From contig NZ_KQ759763.1 of assembly GCF_001482195.1 (NCBI RefSeq), forward strand, positions 1,523,321 through 1,587,320: 64,000 nt of DNA. The letters are read 5' to 3'. The DNA is from Luteimonas abyssi. GTDB lineage: Bacteria > Pseudomonadota > Gammaproteobacteria > Xanthomonadales > Xanthomonadaceae. Position 1 is the first letter of the stretch, and every line of letters starts with the position of its first letter. The notes beneath the pieces were generated by a model. That model was not told where the DNA came from. It saw nothing but the letters and a program-made list of their open reading frames with translations, and ran no database searches. Shown here piece by piece: positions 55,392 through 64,000 of this stretch. Both the position numbers and the translations under genes were made by a program.

Positions 55392-57764
55392 TCAGTTCCT
55401 CAGCGGCTTGCCGGTCTTGAGCATGTGACCGATGCGGGCCTGTGTCTTTTCCTGCTGGGCGAGCTCGACGAAGTGCCTGCGCTCCAGCGTGAGCAGCCAG
55501 TCCTCGTCGACCACCGCATTGCGGTCGACTTCGCCGCCGCACAGCACGGTGGCGATGCGGGTGGCGATTTCGTCGTCGTAGGGGCTGATGAAGCGGCCTT
55601 CGAGCATGTTCACCAGCAGCATGCGGAACGTGGCGATGCCGACGTCGCCGGCCACGCGGATGCGGCGTGCCGGCAGCGGCGGGCGGTAGCCGGCCTCGGC
55701 CAGCGCGCGCGCCTCGGCCTTGGCGATGTGCAGCAGCTCGTAGGCGTTGAAGACCACGCGGTCGTCGGCACGCAGCAGGCCCAGCTCCTTGGCGTTGACC
55801 GCGGAATTGGAGACCTTGGCCATCGCCACGGTCTCGAAGGTCTTCTTCAGTTCGGCGAACACGTCGCCGCCGGGGCCGGCGGCTTCGGACGCCCGCAGGG
55901 CGATCTCTTTCAGGCCGCCGCCGGCCGGCAACAGGCCGACGCCGGCCTCGACCAGGCCGATGTAGCTTTCCAGGTGCGCCACGGTGCGGGCACTGTGCAT
56001 CTGGAACTCGCACCCGCCCCCCAGCGCCAGCCCGCGAACGGCGGCCACCACCGGCACCAGCGCGTACTTGATCCGCTGGCTGGTGCGCTGGAAGTTGGCG
56101 ACCATCGCCTCGAACGCATCGACCTTGCCGGCCTGCAGCAGGCCCAGGGCGCCGGCCAGGTCGGCACCGGCGGAGAAGGGCTCCTTCGGCTGCCAGATCA
56201 CCAGGCCCTGGAAGTCGCGCTCGGCGATGGCGATCGCCTCCTGCAGTCCGTCGAGGACCTGGTCGGAAACCGTGTGCATCTTGGTCTTGAACGAAACCAC
56301 GCCGATCCCGTCGCCGTCGTGCCACAGGCGCACGCCGTCGTTTTCGTAGACGGTCTCGCCTTGCGCGAAGGTTTCGCCCAGCACCGGGTCGGGAAACCGC
56401 TGGCGGGCATAGACGGGCAGGGTGGAGCGGGCGACCTGCGTGCCCTCGGCCGGGCTGTAGCTGCCCTCGGCCGAATGCACGCCCTTGCGGCCGTCGAGCA
56501 CCCAGGCCGGCAACGGGGCGTCGCTCATGGCCTTGCCGGCGGCGATGTCGTCGGCGATCCACTGCGCCACCTGCTGCCAGCCCGCGGCCTGCCACGTTTC
56601 GAAGGGCCCGAGCGACCAGCCGTAACCCCAGCGGATGGCGAGATCGACATCGCGCGCGGTCTCGGCGATGTCGGCCAGATGGTAGGCGCTGTAGTGGAAC
56701 AGGTCGCGGAACACCGCCCACAGGAACTGCGCCTGCGGATGGGCGCTTTCGCGCAGCTTCTGGAACTTCTCCGCGGGGTTCTTGATTTTCAGGATCTCGA
56801 CCACCTCGTCGGCGGCCTTGCGGTCGGCGGGGCGGTAGTCCTGCTTCTCAAGATCGAGGACGTTGATGTCCTTGCCGACCTTGCGGAAGATGCCGGCGCC
56901 GGCCTTCTGGCCCAGCGCCCCCTGATCGATCAGGGCCTGCAGCCATGCCGGAGCGGCGAAGTACTTGTGCCACGGGTCGTCGGGCAGGGTGTCGGCCATG
57001 GTCTTGATGACGTGGGCCATCGTGTCCAGGCCGACCACATCGGAGGTGCGGTAGGTCGCCGACTTCGGGCGGCCGACCAGCGGGCCGGTCAGCGCGTCCA
57101 CCTCGTCGAAACCGAGCCCCGACTGCTGGGTGTGGTGGATCGTGGACAGGATCGAGAACACGCCGATCCGGTTGCCGATGAAGTTCGGGGTGTCCTTGGC
57201 GTAGACCACGCCCTTGCCGAGCTGGGTCGTCAGGAAGGTCTCGAGCCCTTCGAGCACGCGCCTGTCGGTGCCGGCGGCCGGAATCAGCTCGGCCAGGTGC
57301 ATGTAGCGCGGCGGGTTGAAGAAGTGCACGCCGCAGAACCGATGGCGAAGTTCTTCAGGAAGAACATCCGCCAACGCATTGATGCCGAGACCCGAAGTAT
57401 TGCTGGCGAGGACCGCATGCCCGGCCACGTGCGGCGCGATCTTGCGGTACAGATCCTGCTTCCAATCCATCCGTTCGGCGATGGCCTCGATGATCAGGTC
57501 GCAGTCCTCGAGCTGGCTCAGGCCGGTCTCGTAGTTGGCCGGGACGATCGCCTCGGCGAGCGCCTTGCTCGCCAACGGCGCAGGACTCAACTTGCCGAGG
57601 TTGCCGATCGCCTTCAGGACGATGCCGTCCTGGGGGCCGTCCTTTGCCGGCAGATCGAACAGGACGGTGTCCACGCCGGCGTTGGTCAGGTGTGCGGCGA
57701 TCTGCGCGCCCATGACGCCGGCGCCCAGTACGGCGGCCCGGCGGACCAGAAGTTTCTCAGACAT
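55392..57764 (-). CDS. 3-hydroxyacyl-CoA dehydrogenase/enoyl-CoA hydratase, FadN-like
   Basis: A 790-residue bifunctional beta-oxidation enzyme. Order of domains: NAD-binding 3-hydroxyacyl-CoA dehydrogenase (GAGVMG at 14-19; catalytic HFFNPP near 150), C-terminal dehydrogenase domains (to about 470), then enoyl-CoA hydratase/isomerase (about 485-690; GGGCEFQMHS near 580). This order is the reverse of E. coli FadB and matches Bacillus FadN. Start at ATG 57764 with AGGAG nine bases ahead. The TetR gene lies 111 bases upstream on the same strand, so regulator, hydratase and thiolase may be cotranscribed. Confidence 0.92.
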   Translation of the reverse strand: MSEKLLVRRAAVLGAGVMGAQIAAHLTNAGVDTVLFDLPAKDGPQDGIVLKAIGNLGKLSPAPLASKALAEAIVPANYETGLSQLEDCDLIIEAIAERMDWKQDLYRKIAPHVAGHAVLASNTSGLGINALADVLPEELRHRFCGVHFFNPPRYMHLAELIPAAGTDRRVLEGLETFLTTQLGKGVVYAKDTPNFIGNRIGVFSILSTIHHTQQSGLGFDEVDALTGPLVGRPKSATYRTSDVVGLDTMAHVIKTMADTLPDDPWHKYFAAPAWLQALIDQGALGQKAGAGIFRKVGKDINVLDLEKQDYRPADRKAADEVVEILKIKNPAEKFQKLRESAHPQAQFLWAVFRDLFHYSAYHLADIAETARDVDLAIRWGYGWSLGPFETWQAAGWQQVAQWIADDIAAGKAMSDAPLPAWVLDGRKGVHSAEGSYSPAEGTQVARSTLPVYARQRFPDPVLGETFAQGETVYENDGVRLWHDGDGIGVVSFKTKMHTVSDQVLDGLQEAIAIAERDFQGLVIWQPKEPFSAGADLAGALGLLQAGKVDAFEAMVANFQRTSQRIKYALVPVVAAVRGLALGGGCEFQMHSARTVAHLESYIGLVEAGVGLLPAGGGLKEIALRASEAAGPGGDVFAELKKTFETVAMAKVSNSAVNAKELGLLRADDRVVFNAYELLHIAKAEARALAEAGYRPPLPARRIRVAGDVGIATFRMLLVNMLEGRFISPYDDEIATRIATVLCGGEVDRNAVVDEDWLLTLERRHFVELAQQEKTQARIGHMLKTGKPLRN

Positions 57765-57796
57765 TCTTCGCAACTCCTTGAATCGAAAAAGATCGA

Positions 57797-57812
57797 ATCG
57801 ACAGCTGTCGAT
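57797..57812. promoter_or_regulatory. 16-base palindrome ahead of the FadN-like gene
   Basis: ATCGACAGCTGTCGAT is a perfect palindrome 33 bases upstream of the FadN-like start codon. It could be an operator or a chance palindrome. It does not match the PsrA-type site. Confidence 0.35.
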
Positions 57813-57875
57813 CCGGAATGGATCCGCCCTCGGGCGGGTGAACAGACGATCGCGGCGTGCGGGCGATCGGCGATG

Positions 57876-58496
57876 TCATTGGCAACGGATGCCCGCCGCC
57901 GCGAACCGGATCAGCTCCTGCGCCGCGCGACGCCGATGCTCGGCCTCGTCGACGCCGGGCGGCCGCCGGATCAGGCCGAAATCCGCCATCGCGTAGGTCA
58001 GCGCGCCGCCCAGGAAATCCAGGCGCCAATACAGCGCTTCCTTGCTCAGGCCGGGGACGCAATCGGCGATCGCGCGGGCGAATTCGCGCTGGACATGGCC
58101 GTAGCGCTCGGACAGGAAGCCGCGCAGGCGGTCGTTCTGTTCCGCATAGGCGCGCGCGATGATGCGAATGAAGGCCGCGCCCCCGTCGCGATCGCCCGCC
58201 AGCGCCAGCGCCGGCTCCACGAATGCGGCCAGGACGGCTTCCAGCGCGCCGGGCCGCTCCATCCGGGCCGCGTTGAGCATCAGCAGGCGTTGGGCACTCA
58301 TATCGTCCATGCGGCGCCGGAAGACCTCGTTGACGAGATTCTCCTTGCTGCCGAAGTGGTAGTTGACCGCCGCGATATTGACGTCCGCGCGGCCGGTCAC
58401 CTGGCGCAGGGACGTGGCGCTGAACCCCTGGTCCGCGAACAGTTCTTCAGCGGCGCCGAGGATGCGCTCCTTGGTCGAAAACTGGGAAGAAGCCAT
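57876..58496 (-). CDS. TetR-family regulator, PsrA-like
   Basis: A 206-residue repressor. The N-terminal helix-turn-helix (about 8-55; RILGAAEELFADQGFSATSLRQVTGRA) is of TetR type; the rest is the helical ligand domain. PsrA in Pseudomonas binds long-chain fatty acids and controls beta-oxidation genes. Here the closeness to the FadN-like and thiolase genes and a PsrA-type site just before its start support the same role and autoregulation. The ATG at 58496 is used; an upstream ATG adds four residues. Confidence 0.88.
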   Translation of the reverse strand: MASSQFSTKERILGAAEELFADQGFSATSLRQVTGRADVNIAAVNYHFGSKENLVNEVFRRRMDDMSAQRLLMLNAARMERPGALEAVLAAFVEPALALAGDRDGGAAFIRIIARAYAEQNDRLRGFLSERYGHVQREFARAIADCVPGLSKEALYWRLDFLGGALTYAMADFGLIRRPPGVDEAEHRRRAAQELIRFAAAGIRCQ

Positions 58497-58509
58497 GCCG
58501 CTCCACAAT

Positions 58510-58523
58510 CAAACGCTTGTTTG
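58510..58523 (-). promoter_or_regulatory. PsrA-type operator
   Basis: CAAACGCTTGTTTG: inverted repeat CAAAC-4-GTTTG, which fits the published PsrA consensus (G/C)AAAC-N2-4-GTTT(G/C). It lies 14 bases before the TetR start codon, where bound repressor would block transcription or initiation. Confidence 0.65.
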
Positions 58524-58584
58524 GATGGTAGGCGGGTGTGGCGCGCGCGGTCAAACCGCAGCGCAACATCGGCATCGGGGCGCC

Positions 58585-58613
58585 TTCAAATGCGAATCGC
58601 GATGAGCTAGAAT
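58585..58613 (+). promoter_or_regulatory. Candidate ndk promoter
   Basis: TTCAAA (58585-58590) and TAGAAT (58608-58613) with a 17-base spacer; start near 58620. It would give a 110-base leader before ndk. Confidence 0.55.
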
Positions 58614-58633
58614 CGCTGCCAACCAGGTTGGCT

Positions 58634-58659
58634 AAACCCGCGCAAAGTCGCGGGTTTTT
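58634..58659 (+). terminator. Terminator hairpin in the ndk leader
   Basis: Stem AAACCCGCG / CGCGGGTTT (58634-58642 and 58649-58657), 6-base loop, with T at 58655-58659. It lies between the promoter candidate and ndk. A second stem GCCAACC / GGTTGGC (58618-58632, 1-base spacer) precedes it. Unless anti-terminated, transcripts would end at about 40 bases. Confidence 0.75.
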
Positions 58660-58731
58660 CCATTTCCCTGTGAACCTTCCCTGTTAATCCGGGCCGCGAT
58701 TCGTTGCCGCCCACCCGATCGGAGACCGTCC

Positions 58732-59157
58732 ATGGCGCTCGAGCGCACCCTGTCCATCATCAAGCCCGACGCCGTTGCCAAGAACGTCATCGGCGAGATC
58801 TACGCCCGTTTCGAGAAGGCCGGCCTGAAGGTCGTGGCCGCCCGCATGAAGCAGCTGTCGCGCAAGGAAGCCGAGGGCTTCTACGCGGTACATCGCGAGC
58901 GTCCGTTCTTCAACGCCCTGGTCGAGTTCATGATCTCGGGTCCGGTGATGATCCAGGTGCTGGAAGGCGAGGGCGCCATCGCCAAGAACCGCGACCTGAT
59001 GGGCGCGACCAATCCGAAGGACGCCGAGGCGGGCACCATCCGCGCCGACTTCGCCGATTCGATCGACGCCAACGCCGTGCACGGGTCGGACGCCGCCGAG
59101 ACGGCAGCCGTCGAGATCGCATACTTCTTCCCGAGCACCGACGTCTACGCGCGTTGA
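58732..59157 (+). CDS. ndk: Nucleoside-diphosphate kinase
   Basis: Transfers the terminal phosphate between nucleoside triphosphates and diphosphates. The 141-residue enzyme has the phospho-acceptor His117 ([12 protein letters not shown]), the N-terminal [12 protein letters not shown] and full family length. GGAG precedes the ATG at 58732. It is the head of the ndk-rlmN-pilW-rodZ-yfgM-bamB run, all on the plus strand. The leader carries a terminator-like hairpin. Confidence 0.97.
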   Translation: MALERTLSIIKPDAVAKNVIGEIYARFEKAGLKVVAARMKQLSRKEAEGFYAVHRERPFFNALVEFMISGPVMIQVLEGEGAIAKNRDLMGATNPKDAEAGTIRADFADSIDANAVHGSDAAETAAVEIAYFFPSTDVYAR

Positions 59158-59175
59158 TCGCGCAGTGACCGCGCC

Positions 59176-60432
59176 ATGACCGACCGCATCGACCTGCCCC
59201 AGTCACCCGCAAGCGCCGCGACCGGATCCGCTCCGGCCGCGGCGTCGTCGCGCGCGGCCGTCGGGCAGGGCGGTGCGGCGGCCGCGCCGCCGCCGGCCCG
59301 GCAGAACCTGCTGGAGCTGGACCGCGAGGGCCTGGAGCGCTTCTTCGTCGAGAGCCTCGACGAGAAGCGTTTCCGCGCCCACCAGATCATGAAGTGGATC
59401 CACCACCGGCACGTCACCACCTTCGAGGAGATGACCGACCTCGGCAAGGCGTTGCGCGCCAAGCTCGAGGCGCATGCGGACATCCGCGTGCCCGGGATCC
59501 AGTTCGAGAAGCCCTCCGTCGACGGCACCCACAAGTGGCTGCTCGGCATGGACGGCAAGAACGCCATCGAGACGGTGTTCATCCCCGACAAGGGGCGCGG
59601 CACGCTGTGCGTGTCGTCGCAGGTCGGTTGCGCGCTGAACTGCCAGTTCTGCTCCACCGCGACCCAGGGCTTCAACCGCAACCTGTCGACCGCCGAGATC
59701 ATCGGCCAGGTCTGGGTCGCGGCGCGCCACCTCGGCAACGTGCCGCACAAGCAGCGCAAGCTCACCAATGTCGTGATGATGGGCATGGGCGAGCCGCTGA
59801 TGAATTTCGACAACGTCGTGCGCGCGATGAGCGTGATGCGCGACGATCTCGGCTACGGGCTGGCGAACAAGCGGGTGACCCTGTCCACCGCCGGCATGGT
59901 GCCGATGATCGACCGCCTCGGCGAGGCCAGCGACGTCTCGCTGGCGGTCTCGCTGCACGCGGCCAACGACGAACTGCGCACCGAACTGGTGCCGCTGAAC
60001 AAGAAGTACCCGATCGCCGAGTTGATGGCCGCCTGCCAGCGCTACGCGCTGCGTCGCAAGGGCACCTCGATCACGTTCGAGTACACGCTGATGCGCGGGG
60101 TCAACGACCGCCCCGAGCACGCCCGCCAGTTGGCCAAGCTGATGCGCGCCTTCGACCGCGCGGTGCAGATGAAGGACGCCGCCAAGGTCAACCTGATCCC
60201 GTTCAACCCGTTTCCGGGCACGCGCTTCGAGCGCTCCGACGACGCCGACATCCGCACCTTCCAGAAGCTGTTGCTCGATGCGCAAGTGCTGACCATGGTC
60301 CGGCGCACCCGGGGCGACGACATCGATGCGGCCTGCGGGCAGCTCAAGGGACAAGTGGCCGACCGCACCCGGCGACAGGCCGAGTTCCAGAAGCAGCTGA
60401 AGGCGCAGGGAGGCGTCGATGCGGCGCTCTGA
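59176..60432 (+). CDS. rlmN: Dual-specificity RNA methyltransferase RlmN
   Basis: Radical-SAM enzyme that methylates A2503 of 23S rRNA and A37 of some tRNAs. The 418-residue chain has the 4Fe-4S cluster cysteines Cys152, Cys156 and Cys159 ([10 protein letters not shown]) and the two catalytic cysteines Cys145 (TLCVSS) and Cys387 (AACGQLKG). The first 42 residues (Ala/Pro-rich) are an extension not present in E. coli. It starts 18 bases after ndk and overlaps pilW by 14 bases. Confidence 0.95.
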   Translation: MTDRIDLPQSPASAATGSAPAAASSRAAVGQGGAAAAPPPARQNLLELDREGLERFFVESLDEKRFRAHQIMKWIHHRHVTTFEEMTDLGKALRAKLEAHADIRVPGIQFEKPSVDGTHKWLLGMDGKNAIETVFIPDKGRGTLCVSSQVGCALNCQFCSTATQGFNRNLSTAEIIGQVWVAARHLGNVPHKQRKLTNVVMMGMGEPLMNFDNVVRAMSVMRDDLGYGLANKRVTLSTAGMVPMIDRLGEASDVSLAVSLHAANDELRTELVPLNKKYPIAELMAACQRYALRRKGTSITFEYTLMRGVNDRPEHARQLAKLMRAFDRAVQMKDAAKVNLIPFNPFPGTRFERSDDADIRTFQKLLLDAQVLTMVRRTRGDDIDAACGQLKGQVADRTRRQAEFQKQLKAQGGVDAAL

Positions 60433-61240
60433 GCCGGCGGCGCGCGTTCTGTTCGTCATCGCGGTCGCGGCCGCGGTTCTCGCCGTCGGTTGTTCGTCCC
60501 GTCCCAGCTACACCGTGCGCGGCGAGACCAGCGTGGCGCCCGAGTACAACATCCGCTCGCGCCCGCAGGATCGTCGCCAGGCAGAGGCCGCGCTGCACCT
60601 GAGCCGGGCCGACCGCGCCCTCGCCACCGGCGATCTCGACGCCGCCGAGGCCGCCGCCCGCGAAGCCCTTCGGCTCGATGCGAAGTCCGCCGACGCGCTG
60701 ACCATCCTCGCATTCATCGAGCAGGGTCGCGGACGCCCCGCGCAGGCCGGCGAGTTCTACCGCCGCGCCGCCGAGGCCGCGCCCGGCGACGTCATCGTGC
60801 TCAACAACTATGGGGCCTGGCTGTGCGGCAACGGCCGTGCCGTGGAGGCGATGGGCTACTTCGACCGCGTGCTGTCCGACGAGCGTCACGGCCGGCATGC
60901 CGACACGCTCGCCAATTCCGGCACCTGCGCCGCCGCGGCGGGGCAGCCCGACCGGACCGAGCGCGACCTGCGCGTGGCGCTGCGCCTGGATCCGGAAAAC
61001 GCGCTGGCATTGTCATCGATGGCGGAATACCAGTACCGTATTGGGCAGTTTTTCGAGGCGCGCGCATTCTCGCAGCGCCGTCTGGCGGCCGCACCGGCGA
61101 CTGCCGGCGCGCTCCGGCTGGCCTCGCAGATCGAAGAAGCACTCGGCGACAAGGTGAACGCCGATCGTTACCGTCAGCAACTGGGAACGGAATTCCCGGG
61201 CGCGCTGTCCGAATCAGCCGGGGAAAGCAGTCAGCCATGA
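60419..61240 (+). CDS. pilW: Type IV pilus biogenesis/stability lipoprotein PilW (PilF)
   Basis: An outer-membrane lipoprotein that stabilises the type IV pilus secretin PilQ. The 273-residue chain has a lipobox LAVGC (Cys25) and TPR units between about 55 and 250 ([40 protein letters not shown]). Start ATG 60419 lies inside the end of rlmN (14-base overlap), and the stop overlaps the rodZ start, so translation is coupled. Its position between rlmN and rodZ is conserved in gammaproteobacteria. Confidence 0.9.
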   Translation: MRRSEPAARVLFVIAVAAAVLAVGCSSRPSYTVRGETSVAPEYNIRSRPQDRRQAEAALHLSRADRALATGDLDAAEAAAREALRLDAKSADALTILAFIEQGRGRPAQAGEFYRRAAEAAPGDVIVLNNYGAWLCGNGRAVEAMGYFDRVLSDERHGRHADTLANSGTCAAAAGQPDRTERDLRVALRLDPENALALSSMAEYQYRIGQFFEARAFSQRRLAAAPATAGALRLASQIEEALGDKVNADRYRQQLGTEFPGALSESAGESSQP

Positions 61241-62091
61241 CATCTGCAGCGAATCCAGGCCTGCCCGACCAGGGCCACGGTGATCGCCTGCGAGACGCCC
61301 GCGAGCACGCCGGGCTGACGGTGGAGGCCGTCGCGTCCAAGATGCGCGTGCCGATCCGGGTCGTCGAGTCGCTCGAAGCCGGTGATTGGGGTCGCCTCGG
61401 CGCACCGGTCTTCGTGCGTGGCCAGATCCGCAGCTATGCGCGCGCGCTCGGCCTGCCGGGCGATGCCCTGTGGCCGGAAGACGCGCAGCGCCCGGTGGAA
61501 CCCTCGCGGCTCGAGCCGCGTACCTACACCTCGCCGGTGCAGCGGTTCGCCGAACAGGCCGCCCGTCGCCTGGTCTACGTGGTGATCACCGCGGCCATCG
61601 CGGTGCCGGTCTGGGTGGTGACGCGCCAGCATGTCGACGGCGGCATCCAGTCGCTGGCCTCGCTCGATGTGGATCCTGCCGATCTCGCGCAGCCCGTCGA
61701 TGGCGAGCGCGGGCCGGACAGCCGTCCGCCGGCGACGCAATCGCAGCGGCCGTTCGTGGCGTCGATCACGCCCTCGGTCCAACGCGCGCCGCAGCCGCAG
61801 GCCGTGCCGGATACGTCGCCCGCCGCCTCGTCGCTGACGCTGGCCTTCCGCGACGAGAGCTGGATGCAGATCATGGCGCCCGACGGCAGCGAGCTCGAGC
61901 AGGGGCTGCTGCGGTCGGGCGAGTCGCGGACCTACGAGGCCGGTCAGGTGGGGCGCGTGGTGCTGGGCAACGCCGGCGCGGTGGAGGTCCGACGCGGCGA
62001 CGAGGTTCAGGATACGTCGGCCTTCCAGCGGGCGAACGTGGCGCGCTTTAGGGTATCCTCTGACGGCTCGCTGGCCCCGGTCTCCGATTGA
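61237..62091 (+). CDS. rodZ: RodZ-like cytoskeleton/cell-shape protein
   Basis: A bitopic protein tying the MreB cytoskeleton to the cell-wall machinery. In 284 residues: a HTH domain of Cro/XRE type (about 14-80; LRDAREHAGLTVEAVASKM), a membrane helix (112-128), a Pro-rich periplasmic linker (130-200) and a C-terminal beta domain (about 205-280; LTLAFRDESWMQIMAPDG). ATGA overlap with pilW. The same organisation is found next to ispG in E. coli. Confidence 0.9.
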   Translation: MTSAANPGLPDQGHGDRLRDAREHAGLTVEAVASKMRVPIRVVESLEAGDWGRLGAPVFVRGQIRSYARALGLPGDALWPEDAQRPVEPSRLEPRTYTSPVQRFAEQAARRLVYVVITAAIAVPVWVVTRQHVDGGIQSLASLDVDPADLAQPVDGERGPDSRPPATQSQRPFVASITPSVQRAPQPQAVPDTSPAASSLTLAFRDESWMQIMAPDGSELEQGLLRSGESRTYEAGQVGRVVLGNAGAVEVRRGDEVQDTSAFQRANVARFRVSSDGSLAPVSD

Positions 62092-62236
62092 CGGAGCGCG
62101 CGGAGCGGGCATGACCGCCGGGCCGTGGTCCCGGTGCAGATCCAGTCGTCGGCGTTGAGCGCGGACGACTTCCCAGAAGAACAACAAGGCCGTGCACGCA
62201 ATGCGTACGGCGAGAACGCGTACGGCGAACAACGGC

Positions 62237-62866
62237 ATGGCGATCGACGATCTTCCCGACGAACACGAACAGAGCGAGCGCGTCCGCGACTGGCTGCGAC
62301 AGAACGGTTTCGGCATCGTGGCCGGCCTGCTGGTCGCGCTGGGGCTCATCTTCGGCTGGCGCTGGTGGCAGGGCGAGCAGCATGTGCAGCGGGTCGAGGC
62401 CAGCGTCGCCTACCAGCGGATGGTGGCTGACCTCGCCACCGGCGACCTCGACGATGCCCGTCAGCAGGTCGCCGCGATGCAGGGGAGCCGCTACGCGACC
62501 CTCGCCGCGCTCGAACTGGCGCGCGCGCAGGTCGACGGCGACGATGTCGACGGCGCCATCCAGACCCTGGAGGCCGCCGACGCCTCGGACCCGGCCCTGG
62601 AGCCGATCCGCCGCCAGCGTCTGGCGCAGCTCCTGATCGCGGCCGAACGGGCCGACGAGGCCGTCGCACTGCTGCAGGATGCGAGCGATCCGTCCGGCCT
62701 GGAGACCCTGGGCGACGCCCAGGTGGCGCTGGCCCGGTCGGACGACGCGCGCGCCACGTATGGTCGTGCGCTTGCCCAGCTCGATGTCGCCTCGCCCGGA
62801 CGCGGCCTGATCGAACTCAAGCTCGCCGATGTCGGCGGCGAACCGACCCCGAACGAGGCTCTCTGA
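62237..62866 (+). CDS. YfgM-family inner-membrane TPR protein
   Basis: A 209-residue protein anchored by one helix (about 24-44) with periplasmic TPR-like repeats (about 50-200). YfgM is an ancillary SecYEG partner with the chaperone PpiD. Start at 62237 (MAIDDLPDEHEQSERV) is chosen from the family N-terminus; a GTG and an ATG 15 and 12 codons upstream are alternatives, with a weak AAGG. The stop shares one base with the bamB start. In E. coli the neighbour order is rodZ-ispG-hisS-yfgM-bamB; ispG and hisS are missing here. Confidence 0.85.
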   Translation: MAIDDLPDEHEQSERVRDWLRQNGFGIVAGLLVALGLIFGWRWWQGEQHVQRVEASVAYQRMVADLATGDLDDARQQVAAMQGSRYATLAALELARAQVDGDDVDGAIQTLEAADASDPALEPIRRQRLAQLLIAAERADEAVALLQDASDPSGLETLGDAQVALARSDDARATYGRALAQLDVASPGRGLIELKLADVGGEPTPNEAL

Positions 62867-64000
62867 TGATGTCCGCTTCCCGTACCCTGGCCCAGCGCAC
62901 GGCCATCGTGCTGCTCAGCGTGGCGTTTCTCTCCGGCTGCAGCACCGTGCGCGGCTGGTTCAGCAGCAACGACGACGACACCCCCAACACCACCGATCCC
63001 GTGGAGCTCGTCGATTTCACCGCGACCGCCTCGGCCAACCGGCTGTGGACGGCGAGCGCGGGGCGCGGCGAACGCCGGATCGGCGTGCGCCAGGCGCCGA
63101 CGATCTCCAACGGCCGGGTGTACGCGGCGGCGGTGCGCGGCGGCGTAAGGGCCTTCGACCTGCAGACCGGCGCCCGGGTGTGGCATTACGACTCCGACCT
63201 GCGCCTGTCCGGCGGCCCCGGCGTGGGCGACGGCTTGGTGGTCGTGGGCGGCCTGGATGGCGAAGTGGTCGCACTCGACGCCGAGACCGGCGCGGAGCGC
63301 TGGCAGGCCAAGGTGCAGAACGAGGTGCTGGCGGCGCCCGTGATCGGCCAGGGCGTCGTGATCGTGCGTTCCAACGACGGGCGCGTGACCGCGTTCGATG
63401 CCACGACCGGCGATCGCCGCTGGTTCTGGGTCCGCGAGCTGCCGACGCTGACCCTGCGCGGGCACGGCTCGGTCGTGCTCGGCCCGGGCATCGCCTTCAC
63501 GGGCAACGACGACGGCACCGTCGCCGCGCTGAGCCTCAGCGACGGCCGGGTGTTGTGGGAGCAGATGGTCGGGGTGCCCGAGGGCCGTACCGAGCTCGAG
63601 CGCATGGCCGATATCGACGGCACCCCGGTGCTGGAGGACACGACGCTGTTCGCGACCAGTTACGCGCGGCAGACCATGGCGATCGAAGGCCCGAGCGGGC
63701 GCCCGTTGTGGGCCAGCGATCGCGGCGGTGCCGGGCGTCCGGCGATCACGGCGAACCTGGTCACGGTGTCGGATCCGGCCGGCAGCGTCTGGGGCCTGGA
63801 CAAGCGCAGCGGTTCGCCGATGTGGCACCAGGACGGCCTGGCGCGGCGCGATCTCACCTCCGCGGTCGCCCATGGCAACTACGTCGTGGTCGGCGATTAC
63901 GACGGCTACCTGCACTGGCTCAGCCTGGACAGCGGGCAGTTCGCGGCCCGCGCCCGCGCCGGCCGCAAGGCGCTGCGCGGCACGCCGGTCGTGGCCGACG
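62866..64000 (+). CDS. bamB: Outer-membrane assembly lipoprotein BamB (cut by window end)
   Basis: Beta-propeller lipoprotein of the BAM complex that inserts outer-membrane proteins. About 378 codons are visible; the frame is open to the end. Lipobox FLSGC (Cys25). Repeated PQQ-like blades are seen: GLVVVGGLDGEVVALDAETG, VVIVRSNDGRVTAFDATTG. The start could be the first or second of two adjacent ATGs (62866 or 62869); the first overlaps the yfgM stop by one base. Confidence 0.9.
   Translation, partial: MMSASRTLAQRTAIVLLSVAFLSGCSTVRGWFSSNDDDTPNTTDPVELVDFTATASANRLWTASAGRGERRIGVRQAPTISNGRVYAAAVRGGVRAFDLQTGARVWHYDSDLRLSGGPGVGDGLVVVGGLDGEVVALDAETGAERWQAKVQNEVLAAPVIGQGVVIVRSNDGRVTAFDATTGDRRWFWVRELPTLTLRGHGSVVLGPGIAFTGNDDGTVAALSLSDGRVLWEQMVGVPEGRTELERMADIDGTPVLEDTTLFATSYARQTMAIEGPSGRPLWASDRGGAGRPAITANLVTVSDPAGSVWGLDKRSGSPMWHQDGLARRDLTSAVAHGNYVVVGDYDGYLHWLSLDSGQFAARARAGRKALRGTPVVAD

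Overview
The window is a high-GC (roughly 67-70% by eye), gene-dense chromosomal segment of a gammaproteobacterium, most likely family Lysobacteraceae/Xanthomonadaceae (Luteimonas/Lysobacter-like). This rests on gene order (serC-pheA-aroA; msrP-msrQ; rlmN-pilW-rodZ-yfgM-bamB; rpsA-ihfB-lapB), on the 41-residue L36 protein, and on a proline-rich 'repetitive' membrane protein behind nfuA. I see no phage, transposase, CRISPR array or rRNA operon. There is one tRNA gene.

Layout. 0-9 kb: an amino-acid permease, a NUDIX hydrolase, then a minus-strand phosphate locus with two PstS paralogues, pstC, pstA, pstB and phoU. Each pstS is preceded by a readable Pho box. A long imperfect palindrome and a clear terminator separate the two pstS genes. 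9-13.7 kb: a membrane-anchored Mrr-like protein, two polyhydroxyalkanoate-granule proteins, a double-FHA membrane protein and the periplasmic methionine-sulfoxide repair pair msrP-msrQ. 13.8-21.9 kb: serC-pheA-aroA (serine and aromatic biosynthesis), two TonB-like proteins, serS with a small membrane protein, a LysR regulator and tRNA-Ser(UGA). 22-33.4 kb: a small unknown protein, a serine hydrolase, a GacA-like response regulator, rne and rluC (divergent), phhB, nfuA, the proline-rich membrane protein and two small c-type cytochromes. 33.7-41.4 kb: an RND efflux operon made of one membrane fusion protein and two permeases. 41.6-45 kb: agmatine-to-putrescine genes (aguA, aguB) with a TraB-family membrane protein. 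45-54 kb: a BamE-like small protein, rpmJ, then cmk-rpsA-ihfB-lapB followed by O-antigen/exopolysaccharide genes (WecA/WbpL-like transferase, WbpM-like dehydratase, galU) in overlapping frames. 54-58.5 kb: a fatty-acid beta-oxidation pair (thiolase plus FadN-like enzyme) with a TetR/PsrA-like regulator carrying a PsrA-type operator. 58.5-64 kb: ndk with an attenuator-like leader, then rlmN-pilW-rodZ-yfgM-bamB, the last cut by the window end.

The genes are mostly core cell biology. Items that deserve a second look are regulatory or structural: the Pho boxes and 170-base palindrome, the tandem hairpins between pstB and phoU, the promoter-plus-terminator in front of ndk, the absence of an ordinary start codon for msrQ, the degenerate Mrr-like and FHA proteins, the TraB gene in the agmatine cluster and the repetitive membrane protein. 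I found nothing I would call a wholly new defence or mobile system. Functions are assigned from recognisable motifs and context only; no database search was possible.
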